NCBI RefSeq assembly: GCF_000973105.1
Contig: NC_015844.1
Span: 4,708,501 to 4,772,500 of the forward strand
Length of the DNA stretch: 64,000 bases
Direction of reading: 5' to 3'
From: Zobellia galactanivorans
GTDB taxonomy: Bacteria; Bacteroidota; Bacteroidia; Flavobacteriales; Flavobacteriaceae
Shown: positions 16,795 to 25,734 of the stretch, piece after piece
How positions within the stretch are numbered: the stretch's first letter is position 1
Layout of the letters: every line of letters starts with the position of its first letter
Program-made: the position numbers and the translations under genes
The notes under the pieces: model-generated
What the model was told of the DNA's origin: nothing
Databases searched by the model: none
What the model saw: the letters and a program-made list of their open reading frames with translations, nothing else

Positions 16795-18174
16795 ATGGAT
16801 GTTGAGATTCTTTCCCGTATTCAATTTGCCTTCACTATAGCCTTTCATTACATATATCCTCCCCTGAGTATCGGTATCGGCTTGGTAATGGTCGTGTTCG
16901 AAAGTTTGTATATGAGGACCAAAAATCAAGAATACCATACCCTCGCCAAATTTTGGACCAAGATTTTTGCCCTGACCTTTGGAATAGGGGTGGTAACGGG
17001 AATTGTAATGGAGTTCGAGTTTGGAACGAATTGGGCAGTCTACTCCCGTTATGTGGGGGATATTTTCGGTAGTGCACTTGCGGCGGAAGGTATCTTTGCC
17101 TTCGCCTTGGAAAGTGGTTTTTTAGGGGTGCTTATTTTTGGGTGGAACCGGGTAAAACCTTGGGTGCATTTGGTTTCTACTATCGGGGTTTTTCTCGGGT
17201 CGATGTTTTCGGCGATCTGGATCGTAGTGGCCAATAGCTGGCAGCAGACCCCTGCCGGGTACCATATCGTTGGTGAGGGCCTAGAGGCCCGGGCCGAAAT
17301 TACAGACTTTTGGGCCATGGTCTTTAATCCGTCGAGTGTGGATCGTATTCTTCATGTTTGGCTAGGTGCCTTTCTGGCCGGTACTTTTTTGATCTTGAGC
17401 GTACATGCCTATTACATTCTCAGGGGGCGCTTTGTCCATATTTCGCAAAAAGCTTTTAAGATTACCTTGGTCGTTGCTACCGTTTTTTCCTTGGGCCAGT
17501 TGGCAACGGGCCATAGTTCCGCCGAAGGTGTGGCGGTAAACCAGCCCGCGAAACTTGCTACCATGGAGGGGCATTTTGAAGCCTCCGCCCCAGCCGATAT
17601 GTATCTTTTCGGATGGGTCGATAAAGAGGAGCAAAAAGTGACCGGATTGAAAATACCCGGGGGGCTTTCGTTCTTGCTCGATTATGATTTCGATACGCCT
17701 GTAACCGGACTCAACGCATTTGCTGAAAAAGATAGGCCCTCGCAGATAAATGCCGTATTTCAGTTCTACCATATTATGGTGGCCATAGGCATGTTCTTGA
17801 TTTTATTGACCCTCTATGCCTGTTACTTGTGGTGGCGGGGTAATCTTTTTGATAAACGGTGGCTGCTTTGGACTTTTGTCTTTACGGCCCTATTGCCGCA
17901 AATAGCCAATCAAGTGGGGTGGTTTACGGCGGAAATGGGAAGGCAACCTTGGGTGGTGTACGGACTTTTACGTACCTCCGAAGCCTTTTCCCAGGCGGTC
18001 AGTGCCAATCAGGTCTTGTTTTCCTTGATTTTGTTTATGTTCGTATATACCTTGCTGTTTTTGCTCTTTGTGTATTTGCTGAATAAAAAGATAAAACACG
18101 GTCCGTATGACGATAGCGATGAAGACGATCGACCCTTGACCAAGGAAATAACCCAAATAGTAACCGGAAATTAA
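16795..18174 (+). CDS. cydA: cytochrome bd quinol oxidase subunit I
   Basis: A 459-residue polytopic inner-membrane protein. It starts with the family's RIQFAFTIAFHYIYPPLSIG segment (His ligand), has the GHSSAEGVAVNQPAKLATME quinol-site region, and ends with the highly conserved GRQPWVVYGLLRT motif. The Q-loop is short compared with the E. coli form, as in most Bacteroidota. CydA carries haems b558, b595 and d and oxidises menaquinol while reducing oxygen to water at high affinity. cydB follows 6 bp after the stop. Confidence 0.96.
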   Translation: MDVEILSRIQFAFTIAFHYIYPPLSIGIGLVMVVFESLYMRTKNQEYHTLAKFWTKIFALTFGIGVVTGIVMEFEFGTNWAVYSRYVGDIFGSALAAEGIFAFALESGFLGVLIFGWNRVKPWVHLVSTIGVFLGSMFSAIWIVVANSWQQTPAGYHIVGEGLEARAEITDFWAMVFNPSSVDRILHVWLGAFLAGTFLILSVHAYYILRGRFVHISQKAFKITLVVATVFSLGQLATGHSSAEGVAVNQPAKLATMEGHFEASAPADMYLFGWVDKEEQKVTGLKIPGGLSFLLDYDFDTPVTGLNAFAEKDRPSQINAVFQFYHIMVAIGMFLILLTLYACYLWWRGNLFDKRWLLWTFVFTALLPQIANQVGWFTAEMGRQPWVVYGLLRTSEAFSQAVSANQVLFSLILFMFVYTLLFLLFVYLLNKKIKHGPYDDSDEDDRPLTKEITQIVTGN

Positions 18175-18180
18175 TATAGC

Positions 18181-19218
18181 ATGGAAACGTTTTTAGGACT
18201 CGATTATCCCACATGGTGGTTTTTGGTAGTAGGAGGATTATTTTCCGGTTATGCCATTCTTGATGGCTTTGATTTTGGGGCAGGGGCTTGGCATTTGTTC
18301 TTAAGGAAAGAACAGAGCAGAAGAATCGCGCTTAATGCGGTGGGACCCGTATGGGACGGAAACGAGGTATGGTTGGTCATAGGCGGTGGCGCCCTTTTTG
18401 CCGGTTTCCCCGTGATGTATGCCACGCTGTTTTCTTCTTTATACATTCCGTTTATGCTGTTTTTGATCTGTATTATTTTTAGGGCGATATCAATAGAGTT
18501 TAGGGGGAAGGAAGAAATGAAATGGTGGCGTAAAACATGGGATATTGGGTATAGCGTCTCCAGTATACTTTTGGCGTTCTTATTGGGCGTGGTATTGGGA
18601 AACGTCCTTCAAGGGATTGCCCTTGGTCCTGATTATCAATACCAAGGAGCCGGTTTTTTTGAGTTTTTGAATCCCTATGCCATTCTTACGGGACTTACCA
18701 CTTTGTCTCTTTTTATGGCGCACGGTGCCATATATTTACTTTTAAAGACGGAAGGTAGATTGTTCGCCAAATTGACCTTTTTATTAAAGAAGGGAATGAT
18801 TTTCTTTATGGTGAGTTTTGCGGTTACGACTCTCTATACCTTGCTGTATATTCCGCATCTTTCCGACGCCTTTAGAAGTGATCCCGTTTTGTTTGCCGTG
18901 CCCTTGGCAACCTTTTTAAGCATAGCCAATGTGCCAAGGTTGGCCAATAAGAAAAACTATAAGTGGGCTTTCTTTTTTTCATCCCTGACCATCAGTTTTC
19001 TATTGGCCCTTGTAGCAATAGAACTTTACCCAACCCTATTGTTTTCCACCTTGGATCCCGCACACAGTATCGACATCTATAATGCGGCGGCATCGACAAA
19101 GTCGTTAAAGATCATGTTGACCATGGTCGCCATAGGAGGTCCCTTGGTGTTGGGGTATACCTTTTTTGTCTATCGGACCTTCAGGGGCAAGGTGCAATTG
19201 GATGAAACAAGTTACTAA
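18181..19218 (+). CDS. cydB: cytochrome bd quinol oxidase subunit II
   Basis: A 345-residue membrane protein with about nine spans. The N-terminal LDGFDFGAGAWHLF and WDGNEVWLVIGGGALFAGFP segments are diagnostic of CydB. It packs against CydA to form the active oxidase. Gene spacing of 6 bp indicates tight coupling. No CydX-like small ORF or CydCD exporter genes are visible next to it; the following genes are on the other strand. Confidence 0.96.
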   Translation: METFLGLDYPTWWFLVVGGLFSGYAILDGFDFGAGAWHLFLRKEQSRRIALNAVGPVWDGNEVWLVIGGGALFAGFPVMYATLFSSLYIPFMLFLICIIFRAISIEFRGKEEMKWWRKTWDIGYSVSSILLAFLLGVVLGNVLQGIALGPDYQYQGAGFFEFLNPYAILTGLTTLSLFMAHGAIYLLLKTEGRLFAKLTFLLKKGMIFFMVSFAVTTLYTLLYIPHLSDAFRSDPVLFAVPLATFLSIANVPRLANKKNYKWAFFFSSLTISFLLALVAIELYPTLLFSTLDPAHSIDIYNAAASTKSLKIMLTMVAIGGPLVLGYTFFVYRTFRGKVQLDETSY

Positions 19219-19225
19219 AGGCGGA

Positions 19226-19615
19226 CTATTTTCTTTCGATAAGGTCCCAAAGGTTGCCGTACAGGTCTTTAAACACTACTACGGTGCCATAGGGTTCCTC
19301 CCTAGGGTCTTCGTTGAAGGTTACGCCCTGTTCCTTCATACGCTTGTAGTCCCTCCAAAAATTATCGGTATGGAGAAACAGAAAAACACGGCCGCCGCTT
19401 TGGTTGCCTACGGCTTTTCGCTGTTCTTCATTGGTAGCCTCGGCCAATAGAAGGGAAAGCCCGCTAAGGCTCGGGGGCGAAACGGTCACCCATCTTTTGC
19501 CACCTTCCAGAGCGATATCGTCTACAAGGTTGAATCCTAATTTTTTAGTATAGAATTCTATGGCTTTATCGTAGTTTTGTACGACAAGGGTAACTTGTGC
19601 AATAGCTTGTTTCAT
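19226..19615 (-). CDS. VOC (glyoxalase/bleomycin-resistance fold) protein
   Basis: A 129-residue single-domain VOC protein with the typical start (AQVTLVVQNYDKAIEFYTKKLGF) and end (VVFKDLYGNLWDLIER, metal-ligand Glu). Such proteins bind a metal and act as lyases, epimerases or resistance proteins; the substrate is unknown. Its ATG overlaps the stop of the upstream acetyltransferase by 4 nt, so it is translated with it. Third gene of a three-gene minus-strand operon. Confidence 0.85.
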   Translation of the reverse strand: MKQAIAQVTLVVQNYDKAIEFYTKKLGFNLVDDIALEGGKRWVTVSPPSLSGLSLLLAEATNEEQRKAVGNQSGGRVFLFLHTDNFWRDYKRMKEQGVTFNEDPREEPYGTVVVFKDLYGNLWDLIERK

Positions 19616-20190
19616 ATAAAATCTTTAAATTTTGCTTCCTTGATTTGGCCCCATTCCTCTTTTAAGATGCCGTAACAGCAAGAACTTCGTCTAAAATTAT
19701 TTTTAGTAACGACGTTCTTTCTTAGGATTCCTTCTAATGTCGCCCCCAATTTCTCTACGGCTTTTCGAGATCGGAGGTTTCTTTCGTCGATCCGAAACTC
19801 TACTTTCTCAAATTCCATTTCTTCAAAGGCATGGCGCAACATCAAAAATTTCATTTGATGGTTGAGGCCAGTACCGCGTGAGGCTTGGGAAATCCATGTC
19901 CAGCCAATATGAAGAACCTTGTTTTTTGGGTCGATATGTCCAAAACGGGTGCTTCCTACACATTCATGGGTCATCTTGTTATAAATGATAAAAGGTATGG
20001 ATCGTCCTTCCCGGGCCTCCTTAAGGGCCGTATCGACATAAGCCTTTAGTTTTTCAAATGTAGAAATGTCATTGGAGCCGTATTGGAACAGGTCCATTTC
20101 TTGGGCAATGGGCCAAAGTATATCTACATGGTTCTCAGATAAGGGAAGCAGTTGTACCAACTCGTTTTCCAAGCTTATATCCGCATTCAT
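19612..20190 (-). CDS. GNAT family acetyltransferase (RimJ/RimL-like)
   Basis: A 192-residue acetyltransferase with the layout of RimJ/RimL proteins: the STRFGHIDPKNKVLHIGWTW strand region, a SQASRGTGLNHQMK acetyl-CoA loop and a C-terminal RIDERNLRSRKAVEKLGATLE segment. It presumably acetylates a protein N-terminus or a small amine. It overlaps both neighbours by 4 nt, giving strict translational coupling with the hydrolase upstream and the VOC protein downstream. Confidence 0.87.
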   Translation of the reverse strand: MNADISLENELVQLLPLSENHVDILWPIAQEMDLFQYGSNDISTFEKLKAYVDTALKEAREGRSIPFIIYNKMTHECVGSTRFGHIDPKNKVLHIGWTWISQASRGTGLNHQMKFLMLRHAFEEMEFEKVEFRIDERNLRSRKAVEKLGATLEGILRKNVVTKNNFRRSSCCYGILKEEWGQIKEAKFKDFI

Positions 20191-20834
20191 TTTACCAGGT
20201 TTAAGATAAGCTCTTTTTTTATTTCGTGTCCGCCTTTAAACAAAATTTGTTTGGCCTTTCCTCCAAATAGGCGTTCTATTTTTTTCGTTTCCAAGGCTTG
20301 CCTTTCTTCGGTTAAATATTCATCGGCATCGCCCACAAGGGTGGTAATCTTACTTTGGTTTTTAGCTAGGAATTCAAAGTCCGACGCCCGTAATTCTTCA
20401 GGAATTCCTCCGGCATACAAGACCAAATGGTCGCATTGTATTCTTTTTTGCGCGACCCATCGGGTGGCGACCGAAACACCTTGTGAGTATCCGAATACAA
20501 TGAAATTCAGGTCTATGGGGAATTTTTCCGCGGCATAAACGGCATCTAGGTAAGCCATGACATTCTGCGTTTCTTGCTGGGTGGCTTCCTTGGTAAGCCA
20601 ACTGGCCCCAACATGGCGGTAGCTGTTCTTTAGGTAGTATTTTGAAGGCGCTTGAGGTGCGATAATATAATTTTCTTCAGGTGGTAATTCATCAAAATAC
20701 CTCAGGAAATAACGGCTCAAATAGCCAATACCGTGCAATACGACCCAAACGTTTTTGGTTTTGTCGGTTAGCGTATTGAGTGTAGCATAACTATTTGTGG
20801 TGGTATACGACACCGTGTTTTCAGAATAATCCAT
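20187..20834 (-). CDS. alpha/beta hydrolase (carboxylesterase/phospholipase type)
   Basis: A 215-residue alpha/beta hydrolase with the nucleophile elbow FGYSQGVS, an acidic residue in VGDADEYL and a C-terminal His in GGHEIKK. Short length and the GYSQG elbow fit the small carboxylesterase family. No signal peptide, so cytoplasmic. It is divergent from the menaquinone genes, and MenH is also an alpha/beta hydrolase, but nothing specific ties this protein to that step. First gene of the coupled operon with the GNAT and VOC genes. Confidence 0.82.
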   Translation of the reverse strand: MDYSENTVSYTTTNSYATLNTLTDKTKNVWVVLHGIGYLSRYFLRYFDELPPEENYIIAPQAPSKYYLKNSYRHVGASWLTKEATQQETQNVMAYLDAVYAAEKFPIDLNFIVFGYSQGVSVATRWVAQKRIQCDHLVLYAGGIPEELRASDFEFLAKNQSKITTLVGDADEYLTEERQALETKKIERLFGGKAKQILFKGGHEIKKELILNLVK

Positions 20835-20907
20835 AGAACAAAAATCTCTATAAAAGTAATGGCTTTTATTGAAGGTGTAATGCTTAATTTTGACAAAAAT
20901 AGATGAT

Positions 20908-21333
20908 ATGGACGGCTACAAAGAAAAAATACTGAAGGTTTGCAACGAATCTTCGAAAAACACGCTAATGGAGACCCTACAAATCGAATATACGGATGTG
21001 GGGGAAGATTTTCTGGTGGGAAAGATGCCTGTAAACCCAAGGGTGCATCAACCCGACGGGGTTCTTCACGGAGGTGCCATGGTGGCTCTGGCCGAAAGTA
21101 TAGGCAGTATGGCCTCGTATATTTTTCTCGATGCCCAGCAATTTGCTATCCGTGGTATCGAAATTTCCGCCAATCATGTTAAAAGTGTCCGTGAAGGCGA
21201 GGTGTTTGCCAAAGCTACGATTTTACACAAAGGAAGAACGACCCAACTGTGGGACATTAAGATTACGGATGGAGAAGGAAAACTGATATCCGTGTGTAAA
21301 TTGACCACTATTGCCTTACCTAAGAAAAAATAA
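20908..21333 (+). CDS. hotdog-fold acyl-CoA thioesterase (probable DHNA-CoA thioesterase)
   Basis: A PaaI/YdiI-type thioesterase of about 141 residues. The catalytic region reads HQPDGVLHGGAMVALAES, with the Glu at the start of the long helix. In the menaquinone pathway such an enzyme hydrolyses 1,4-dihydroxy-2-naphthoyl-CoA, and it stands directly before menF: its stop overlaps the menF start in TAATG. A TTG 18 bp upstream (20890) is in frame, but ATG at 20908 is preferred. Another acyl-CoA substrate remains possible. Confidence 0.82.
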   Translation: MDGYKEKILKVCNESSKNTLMETLQIEYTDVGEDFLVGKMPVNPRVHQPDGVLHGGAMVALAESIGSMASYIFLDAQQFAIRGIEISANHVKSVREGEVFAKATILHKGRTTQLWDIKITDGEGKLISVCKLTTIALPKKK

Positions 21334-22448
21334 TGCCCTTGGATTTTTTTGACAAAATTGATTCTCACCTCGAGAAAGAATTACCTTTTGTGGCCTACCG
21401 TAAACCTAATGAAGAAAGCGTTAAGGCTATTTTTCAAAACGATGATGGGCTGCTCCATCTGAACGACTACTCGGAAACGGGCTTTGTTTTTGCCCCTTTT
21501 GATTCAGATGCGCCTGCCATTCTCCTGAGACTGGATGAAGTACTACATTTGGATGCTTTTCCCGACAAAACCAATAGTCCTTCAAAGAATATTGGAGAAG
21601 AGCCGGGGGAGGAACAGCATGCCTTTCATTTGGATTTGGTAAAAAAGGGGATAGCCGATATCAAGGCCGGAAAATTTGACAAGGTCGTGCTCTCCAGAAG
21701 TATTACGGTCAAAACCGATACGGCACCTTTGAGTTTGTTTCAAGCGCTATTGCATCAGTATAAAACAGCCTTTTGCTACCTGTGGTACCATCCGAAAGTG
21801 GGAATGTGGCTTGGGGCGACCCCAGAAATATTATTGACCTTTCACAATAGAAAATTAACCACCATGTCATTGGCGGGTACCCAAGATTATACGGATAACG
21901 TTAACCCTACCTGGGGCAATAAAGAGCTTGAAGAGCAGCAGTTGGTAACCAACTATATCCTCAAGGCGCTTGAGGGCAAGGTTTCCAATTTGGAACGAAC
22001 GCCAACGGAGTCGGTCAAGGCCGGTGCATTGATGCATTTGCGTACCAAGATTTCAGGAAACGCCACCCAGGAAAACCTTGGGGCGATTATAAATGCACTA
22101 CATCCTACACCTGCCGTTTGCGGTATGCCCAAAGGGGAGACCAAGGCTTTTATCCTTAGGGAAGAAAATTATGATAGGGAGTTCTATACCGGTTTTTTAG
22201 GGGAACTTAATTTTAAAACGGAACGGAACAGGAACACCCGTCCGGGAAATACCGAAAACAATGTATATCGTTCCATTTCGAAAAATACCACCCTTTTTGT
22301 CAACTTACGCTGTATGCAGAGGATAAACGATACGATACAAATTTATGTGGGAGGAGGAATCACAAAGGACTCGGACCCCGAAAAGGAATGGGGGGAAACC
22401 GTTGCCAAGAGCAAGACCATGCTTAAAGTAATTTTGGCTACGGAGTAA
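21333..22448 (+). CDS. menF: isochorismate synthase (chorismate-binding enzyme)
   Basis: A 371-residue chorismate-utilising enzyme. Family segments include KGIADIKAGKFDKVVLSRS, YLWYHPKVGMWLGATPEILL, the MSLAGTQDY motif and the C-terminal YVGGGITKDSDPEKEW. It isomerises chorismate to isochorismate, the entry step to menaquinone. The catalytic domain is complete and the N-terminus shorter than in E. coli MenF. Directly coupled to the thioesterase gene upstream and followed by menD. A role in siderophore synthesis is unlikely given the neighbours. Confidence 0.92.
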   Translation: MPLDFFDKIDSHLEKELPFVAYRKPNEESVKAIFQNDDGLLHLNDYSETGFVFAPFDSDAPAILLRLDEVLHLDAFPDKTNSPSKNIGEEPGEEQHAFHLDLVKKGIADIKAGKFDKVVLSRSITVKTDTAPLSLFQALLHQYKTAFCYLWYHPKVGMWLGATPEILLTFHNRKLTTMSLAGTQDYTDNVNPTWGNKELEEQQLVTNYILKALEGKVSNLERTPTESVKAGALMHLRTKISGNATQENLGAIINALHPTPAVCGMPKGETKAFILREENYDREFYTGFLGELNFKTERNRNTRPGNTENNVYRSISKNTTLFVNLRCMQRINDTIQIYVGGGITKDSDPEKEWGETVAKSKTMLKVILATE

Positions 22449-22459
22449 TTTAAACAAGA

Positions 22460-22491
22460 TTGGTTTAAGAAATACAACCGTTGTATTTTTG
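22460..22491 (+). promoter_or_regulatory. menD promoter overlapping a perfect palindrome
   Basis: TTG (22460-22462) and TATTTTTG (22484-22491) are 21 nt apart, a good Bacteroidota promoter. AAATACAAC-C-GTTGTATTT (22470-22488) is a perfect 9-bp inverted repeat lying across the spacer and -7 box, in the place of a repressor operator. The menD ATG at 22498 is only 7 nt beyond the box, so the mRNA would be leaderless or nearly so. Confidence 0.55.
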
Positions 22492-22497
22492 TGGCTC

Positions 22498-24267
22498 ATG
22501 AGATACTCCAGCATACCCTCCGCCCAATTGGTAGTGCAACACTGCAAGGCGAAAAAAATAAAGAACATAGTGATATCCCCAGGGTCGCGAAATGCACCCT
22601 TGACGATTGATTTTAGCGAAGACCCCTACTTTAAATGTTTTAGTATTGTAGACGAACGCAGCGCAGGCTTTTTTGCGCTAGGCATAGCACAGCAGTTGCA
22701 CGAACCCGTGGCGCTAGTATGTACTTCGGGTAGTGCCTTGTTAAACTATTACCCGGCGGTTGCGGAAGCTTTTTATAGTGGCATTCCCATAGTCGTAATC
22801 TCGGCCGATCGCCCCGTCTATAAAATTGATGTTGGGGACGGACAGACCATTCGCCAAGACAACGTTTTTGATAGGCATATCGGGTATTCGGCGAACTTGA
22901 GGCAAGATGTGTCCCATGCCTTGCCCAGGGTTAAAAAATATGCCCCGGAGTATTTGTCCGGAGGTAGTGTGGAAGCCTTGCAAGAAGAAGTACAGCAAAA
23001 TAATGATGAAGAGCTGAATATCGCCTTGAACCTGGCCTTACGCTTAAAGTTGCCCGTACATATCAACGTGCCCTTCGAAGAGCCTTTGTACGATACCATT
23101 GTAGAACCCACGGTAACGGCCGACATTGTGCAGGATACCGATGTAAATGAATGGGATTTTTCGGAAATAGGGGACTTTACCGATATCTGGGAGGCCTCTG
23201 CCAAGAAAATGGTGTTGGTAGGGGTAAACCCGCCGAATGCCGTAGAGCAAAGGTTTTTAGATGTATTGGCCACCGATCCATCCGTTGTTGTTTTAACGGA
23301 GACGACATCGAACCTGCACCACCCGAATTTCTTTACCAGTATCGATAGTTTGGTCGCCCCTATGGAAAAGAGCGATGAGGCCGATAGTCTTTTTTCAAGG
23401 CTACGCCCCGAGATACTGCTGACTTTTGGGGGACTTGTAGTTTCAAAAAAAATCAAAGCTTTTTTAAGGGAGTACCGACCCGACCACCATTGGCATATTG
23501 ATGAACTGAAGGCTTTTGATACGTTCTTTTCGTTGACCCATCATTTTAAGACCGATGCCAATACTTTTTTTAAGTATTTTATGGACGGGCTTCGGTCAAG
23601 GGCTAGTGATTATTATGCCTTTTTAGATACTAGAAGATCCCAATACGAGGCTAGGAGAGAGGTCTACCTCGGCCAAATACCCTTTTCCGATATGCTGGCC
23701 TTTGAACATGTTTTGCGGAACATTCCCAACGCCTACCAATTGCAGTTGGCCAACAGTTCCACGGTACGCTATGCCCAGTTGTTCGATTTAGACCCTTCCT
23801 TGCGTATTTTTTGTAATAGGGGAACCAGTGGTATCGACGGGAGCACGTCTACGGCGGTCGGTGCTGCATTTTATTCGGAAACCCCCACCTTGCTGATTAG
23901 CGGCGACCTTAGCTTCTTATACGACAGTAATGGCCTTTGGAACAACTATATTCGTTCCGACTTTCGGATTGTGGTGATCAATAATAACGGTGGCGGGATT
24001 TTTAGGATCCTGCCGGGCCAGGAGGAAACCGAAAACTATGAAACTTTCTTTGAAACCGCCCACGAAAAAAATGTAGCGCACCTAAGTGCCCAATTCGGCT
24101 TTGAATATGTGTTGGCAAACGACCTAACTAGCCTGAAAGACAGGCTCAAAGATTTTTATAAAAAATCAGATACCCCCAAAATTCTTGAAATCCACACCCC
24201 AAGAATTTTAAACAACAAAATTTTGCTCGGTTATTTTGATTTTATATCTTCGAGGAGATTAATATAA
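22498..24267 (+). CDS. menD: SEPHCHC synthase (MenD)
   Basis: A thiamine-diphosphate enzyme of about 589 residues. It begins SIPSAQLVVQHCKAKKIKN and shows the MenD-specific VISPGSRNAPL and VDERSAGFFALGIAQQ segments (catalytic Glu), the ISADRP strand, and a C-terminal ThDP domain with NRGTSGIDGSTSTAVGAA and NNNGGGIF. It joins isochorismate and 2-oxoglutarate to form SEPHCHC. A TTG at 22489 is in frame, but ATG at 22498 sits at the conserved start. Part of the men block. Confidence 0.95.
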   Translation: MRYSSIPSAQLVVQHCKAKKIKNIVISPGSRNAPLTIDFSEDPYFKCFSIVDERSAGFFALGIAQQLHEPVALVCTSGSALLNYYPAVAEAFYSGIPIVVISADRPVYKIDVGDGQTIRQDNVFDRHIGYSANLRQDVSHALPRVKKYAPEYLSGGSVEALQEEVQQNNDEELNIALNLALRLKLPVHINVPFEEPLYDTIVEPTVTADIVQDTDVNEWDFSEIGDFTDIWEASAKKMVLVGVNPPNAVEQRFLDVLATDPSVVVLTETTSNLHHPNFFTSIDSLVAPMEKSDEADSLFSRLRPEILLTFGGLVVSKKIKAFLREYRPDHHWHIDELKAFDTFFSLTHHFKTDANTFFKYFMDGLRSRASDYYAFLDTRRSQYEARREVYLGQIPFSDMLAFEHVLRNIPNAYQLQLANSSTVRYAQLFDLDPSLRIFCNRGTSGIDGSTSTAVGAAFYSETPTLLISGDLSFLYDSNGLWNNYIRSDFRIVVINNNGGGIFRILPGQEETENYETFFETAHEKNVAHLSAQFGFEYVLANDLTSLKDRLKDFYKKSDTPKILEIHTPRILNNKILLGYFDFISSRRLI

Positions 24268-24296
24268 ACCATTAACATAAATCAACACTAACTATT

Positions 24297-24635
24297 ATGA
24301 GTAAAAGAGACGATTTGATTGTAAAGTACGCTGAGGATATTAAGGAAAAATTTGGAGAAACTCCAGATATGGATCTTTTGACCAAAGTTACTGTAGGCCT
24401 CGGTCCTGCAATCTATAATATCGATGCTTCCAAGGTTTCAGGTTCCGATGATAAGGAGTTGGAAACGGTTAAGAAGAATTACCTAATGAAGAAATTAGGT
24501 ATGAGCGATGACCCAAAATTGATGGAAGCTATCAAGTCTGTTGTAGAAAAATATGGTGCTAGCAACAGAAACAAGCATAGAGCAGTTATTTATTACATGC
24601 TCTGCAAACACTTTAATAAAGCATCTGCTTATTAA
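24297..24635 (+). CDS. DUF2853 family protein
   Basis: A small soluble, helix-rich protein of 112 residues with KYAEDIKEKFGETPDMDLLTKV at the N-terminus and YLMKKLGMSDDPKLMEAI later. It matches the DUF2853 family, which is widespread in Flavobacteriia and without known function. It follows menD by 29 bp and is closed by its own terminator, so it is probably cotranscribed with menD and may also be expressed alone. Confidence 0.85.
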   Translation: MSKRDDLIVKYAEDIKEKFGETPDMDLLTKVTVGLGPAIYNIDASKVSGSDDKELETVKKNYLMKKLGMSDDPKLMEAIKSVVEKYGASNRNKHRAVIYYMLCKHFNKASAY

Positions 24636-24654
24636 TGTAAATTGCATAATGTCT

Positions 24655-24687
24655 AAAAACCGTTCATTAATAGTGAGCGGTTTTTTT
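24655..24687 (+). terminator. terminator after the DUF2853 gene
   Basis: AAAACCG-T-TCA pairs with TGA-G-CGGTTTT around a 7-nt TTAATAG loop and runs into T residues. Confidence 0.85.
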
Positions 24688-24705
24688 ATACCCAAATTTT
24701 AAAGT

Positions 24706-24713
24706 TACTTTTG
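24706..24713 (+). promoter_or_regulatory. -7 box (TACTTTTG) of the CvfB-like gene, leaderless layout
   Basis: TACTTTTG ends 4 nt before the ATG at 24718, so transcription should begin at or next to the start codon. No clear -33 TTTG; the terminator T run lies there. Confidence 0.5.
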
Positions 24714-24717
24714 CAGT

Positions 24718-25548
24718 ATGATAGAACTCGGAAATTATAATGAGCTGGAAGTGTTAAGAGATACCAGTGTTGGTCTCTTTTTAGGGAGCAATACCGGTAC
24801 CGAAATACTACTGCCCAACAAGTATGTGCCAAAAACCATAGATATTGGTGACATGATAAAGGTTTTCTGTTATCTAGACCATGAAGAAAGACCTATTGCC
24901 ACTACCTTGACCCCAAGTGTAATCAGAAATAGATTCGGTTTTCTACAAGTTGCCGAAGTGAATAAAATTGGGGCGTTTATGGACTGGGGCCTTGAAAAGC
25001 ATTTGTTGGTTCCCTTTAGTGAGCAGCGCGAGAAAATGAAAGAAGGGCAATGGTATGTCGTTCGCTGTTATATGGATGATGTTTCGTTCCGCTTGGTCGG
25101 CTCGAACAAAATCGATAAATTTTTAAGTAACGAAGAACTGACGGTTAGGGAGCGCCAAGAAGTAGACCTACTCTTTACCCGATTGACCGATTTGGGATGG
25201 GAAGTCATAATCAACGATCAACACAAAGGCCTGGTTTATTCCAATGAGATCTATAAACATGTAGCGGTCGGTGATAGAACCAAAGGGTATATCAAGCATA
25301 TTCGTCCTGACAACAAATTAGACGTTTCCCTACAGCCTATCGGCGAAAAAATCCTAGAGCCAGCGGCCGAGGCTATCTATAAAAGGCTAATGGCCCATGG
25401 CGGATTTTTGGCCTTACACGACAAATCGGACCCGGTACTCATTAAGAAGGAACTTCAAATGAGTAAGAAAACCTTTAAAAAGGGAGTGGGAACCTTATAC
25501 AGGGAACGAAAAATTTTAATTAAGGAAGATGGTATACACGCTATCTGA
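24718..25548 (+). CDS. S1-like RNA-binding protein, CvfB family
   Basis: A 276-residue protein made of S1/OB-like domains and a C-terminal winged helix. Seen: GLFLGSNTGTEILLPNKYVP, GAFMDWGLEKHLLVPFSEQ, a third S1-like VGDRTKGYIKHIRPDNKLDV segment, and the ending MSKKTFKKGVGTLYRERKI. The CvfB family (B. subtilis YitL type) binds RNA; its physiological role is poorly defined. It is placed between menD/DUF2853 and menA. Length is typical. Confidence 0.88.
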   Translation: MIELGNYNELEVLRDTSVGLFLGSNTGTEILLPNKYVPKTIDIGDMIKVFCYLDHEERPIATTLTPSVIRNRFGFLQVAEVNKIGAFMDWGLEKHLLVPFSEQREKMKEGQWYVVRCYMDDVSFRLVGSNKIDKFLSNEELTVRERQEVDLLFTRLTDLGWEVIINDQHKGLVYSNEIYKHVAVGDRTKGYIKHIRPDNKLDVSLQPIGEKILEPAAEAIYKRLMAHGGFLALHDKSDPVLIKKELQMSKKTFKKGVGTLYRERKILIKEDGIHAI

Positions 25549-25734
25549 TGAAAAAGAAATTGCTTCCGTTACCGTGTAATCACTGATTGATCGATGAACG
25601 GAAAGTTTTTAACATCGGATATATACATCTATACCACAGAATATGGTAATTTTGCAACATTCCGGAAGTGCATTTCATCGATCTTTCGGTATTTTGGTTA
25701 ACTTTAACAGTGTAACCTCATAAAAAATAATTAT

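Noticed and set aside
20187-20834. MenH assignment for the alpha/beta hydrolase next to the menaquinone genes
   Set aside because: It is short, has a GYSQG carboxylesterase elbow, and is coupled to GNAT and VOC genes on the opposite strand; position alone is too weak.
22818-23456. A 212-residue minus-strand frame inside menD
   Set aside because: Low-complexity Ser/Thr-rich antisense translation of menD.
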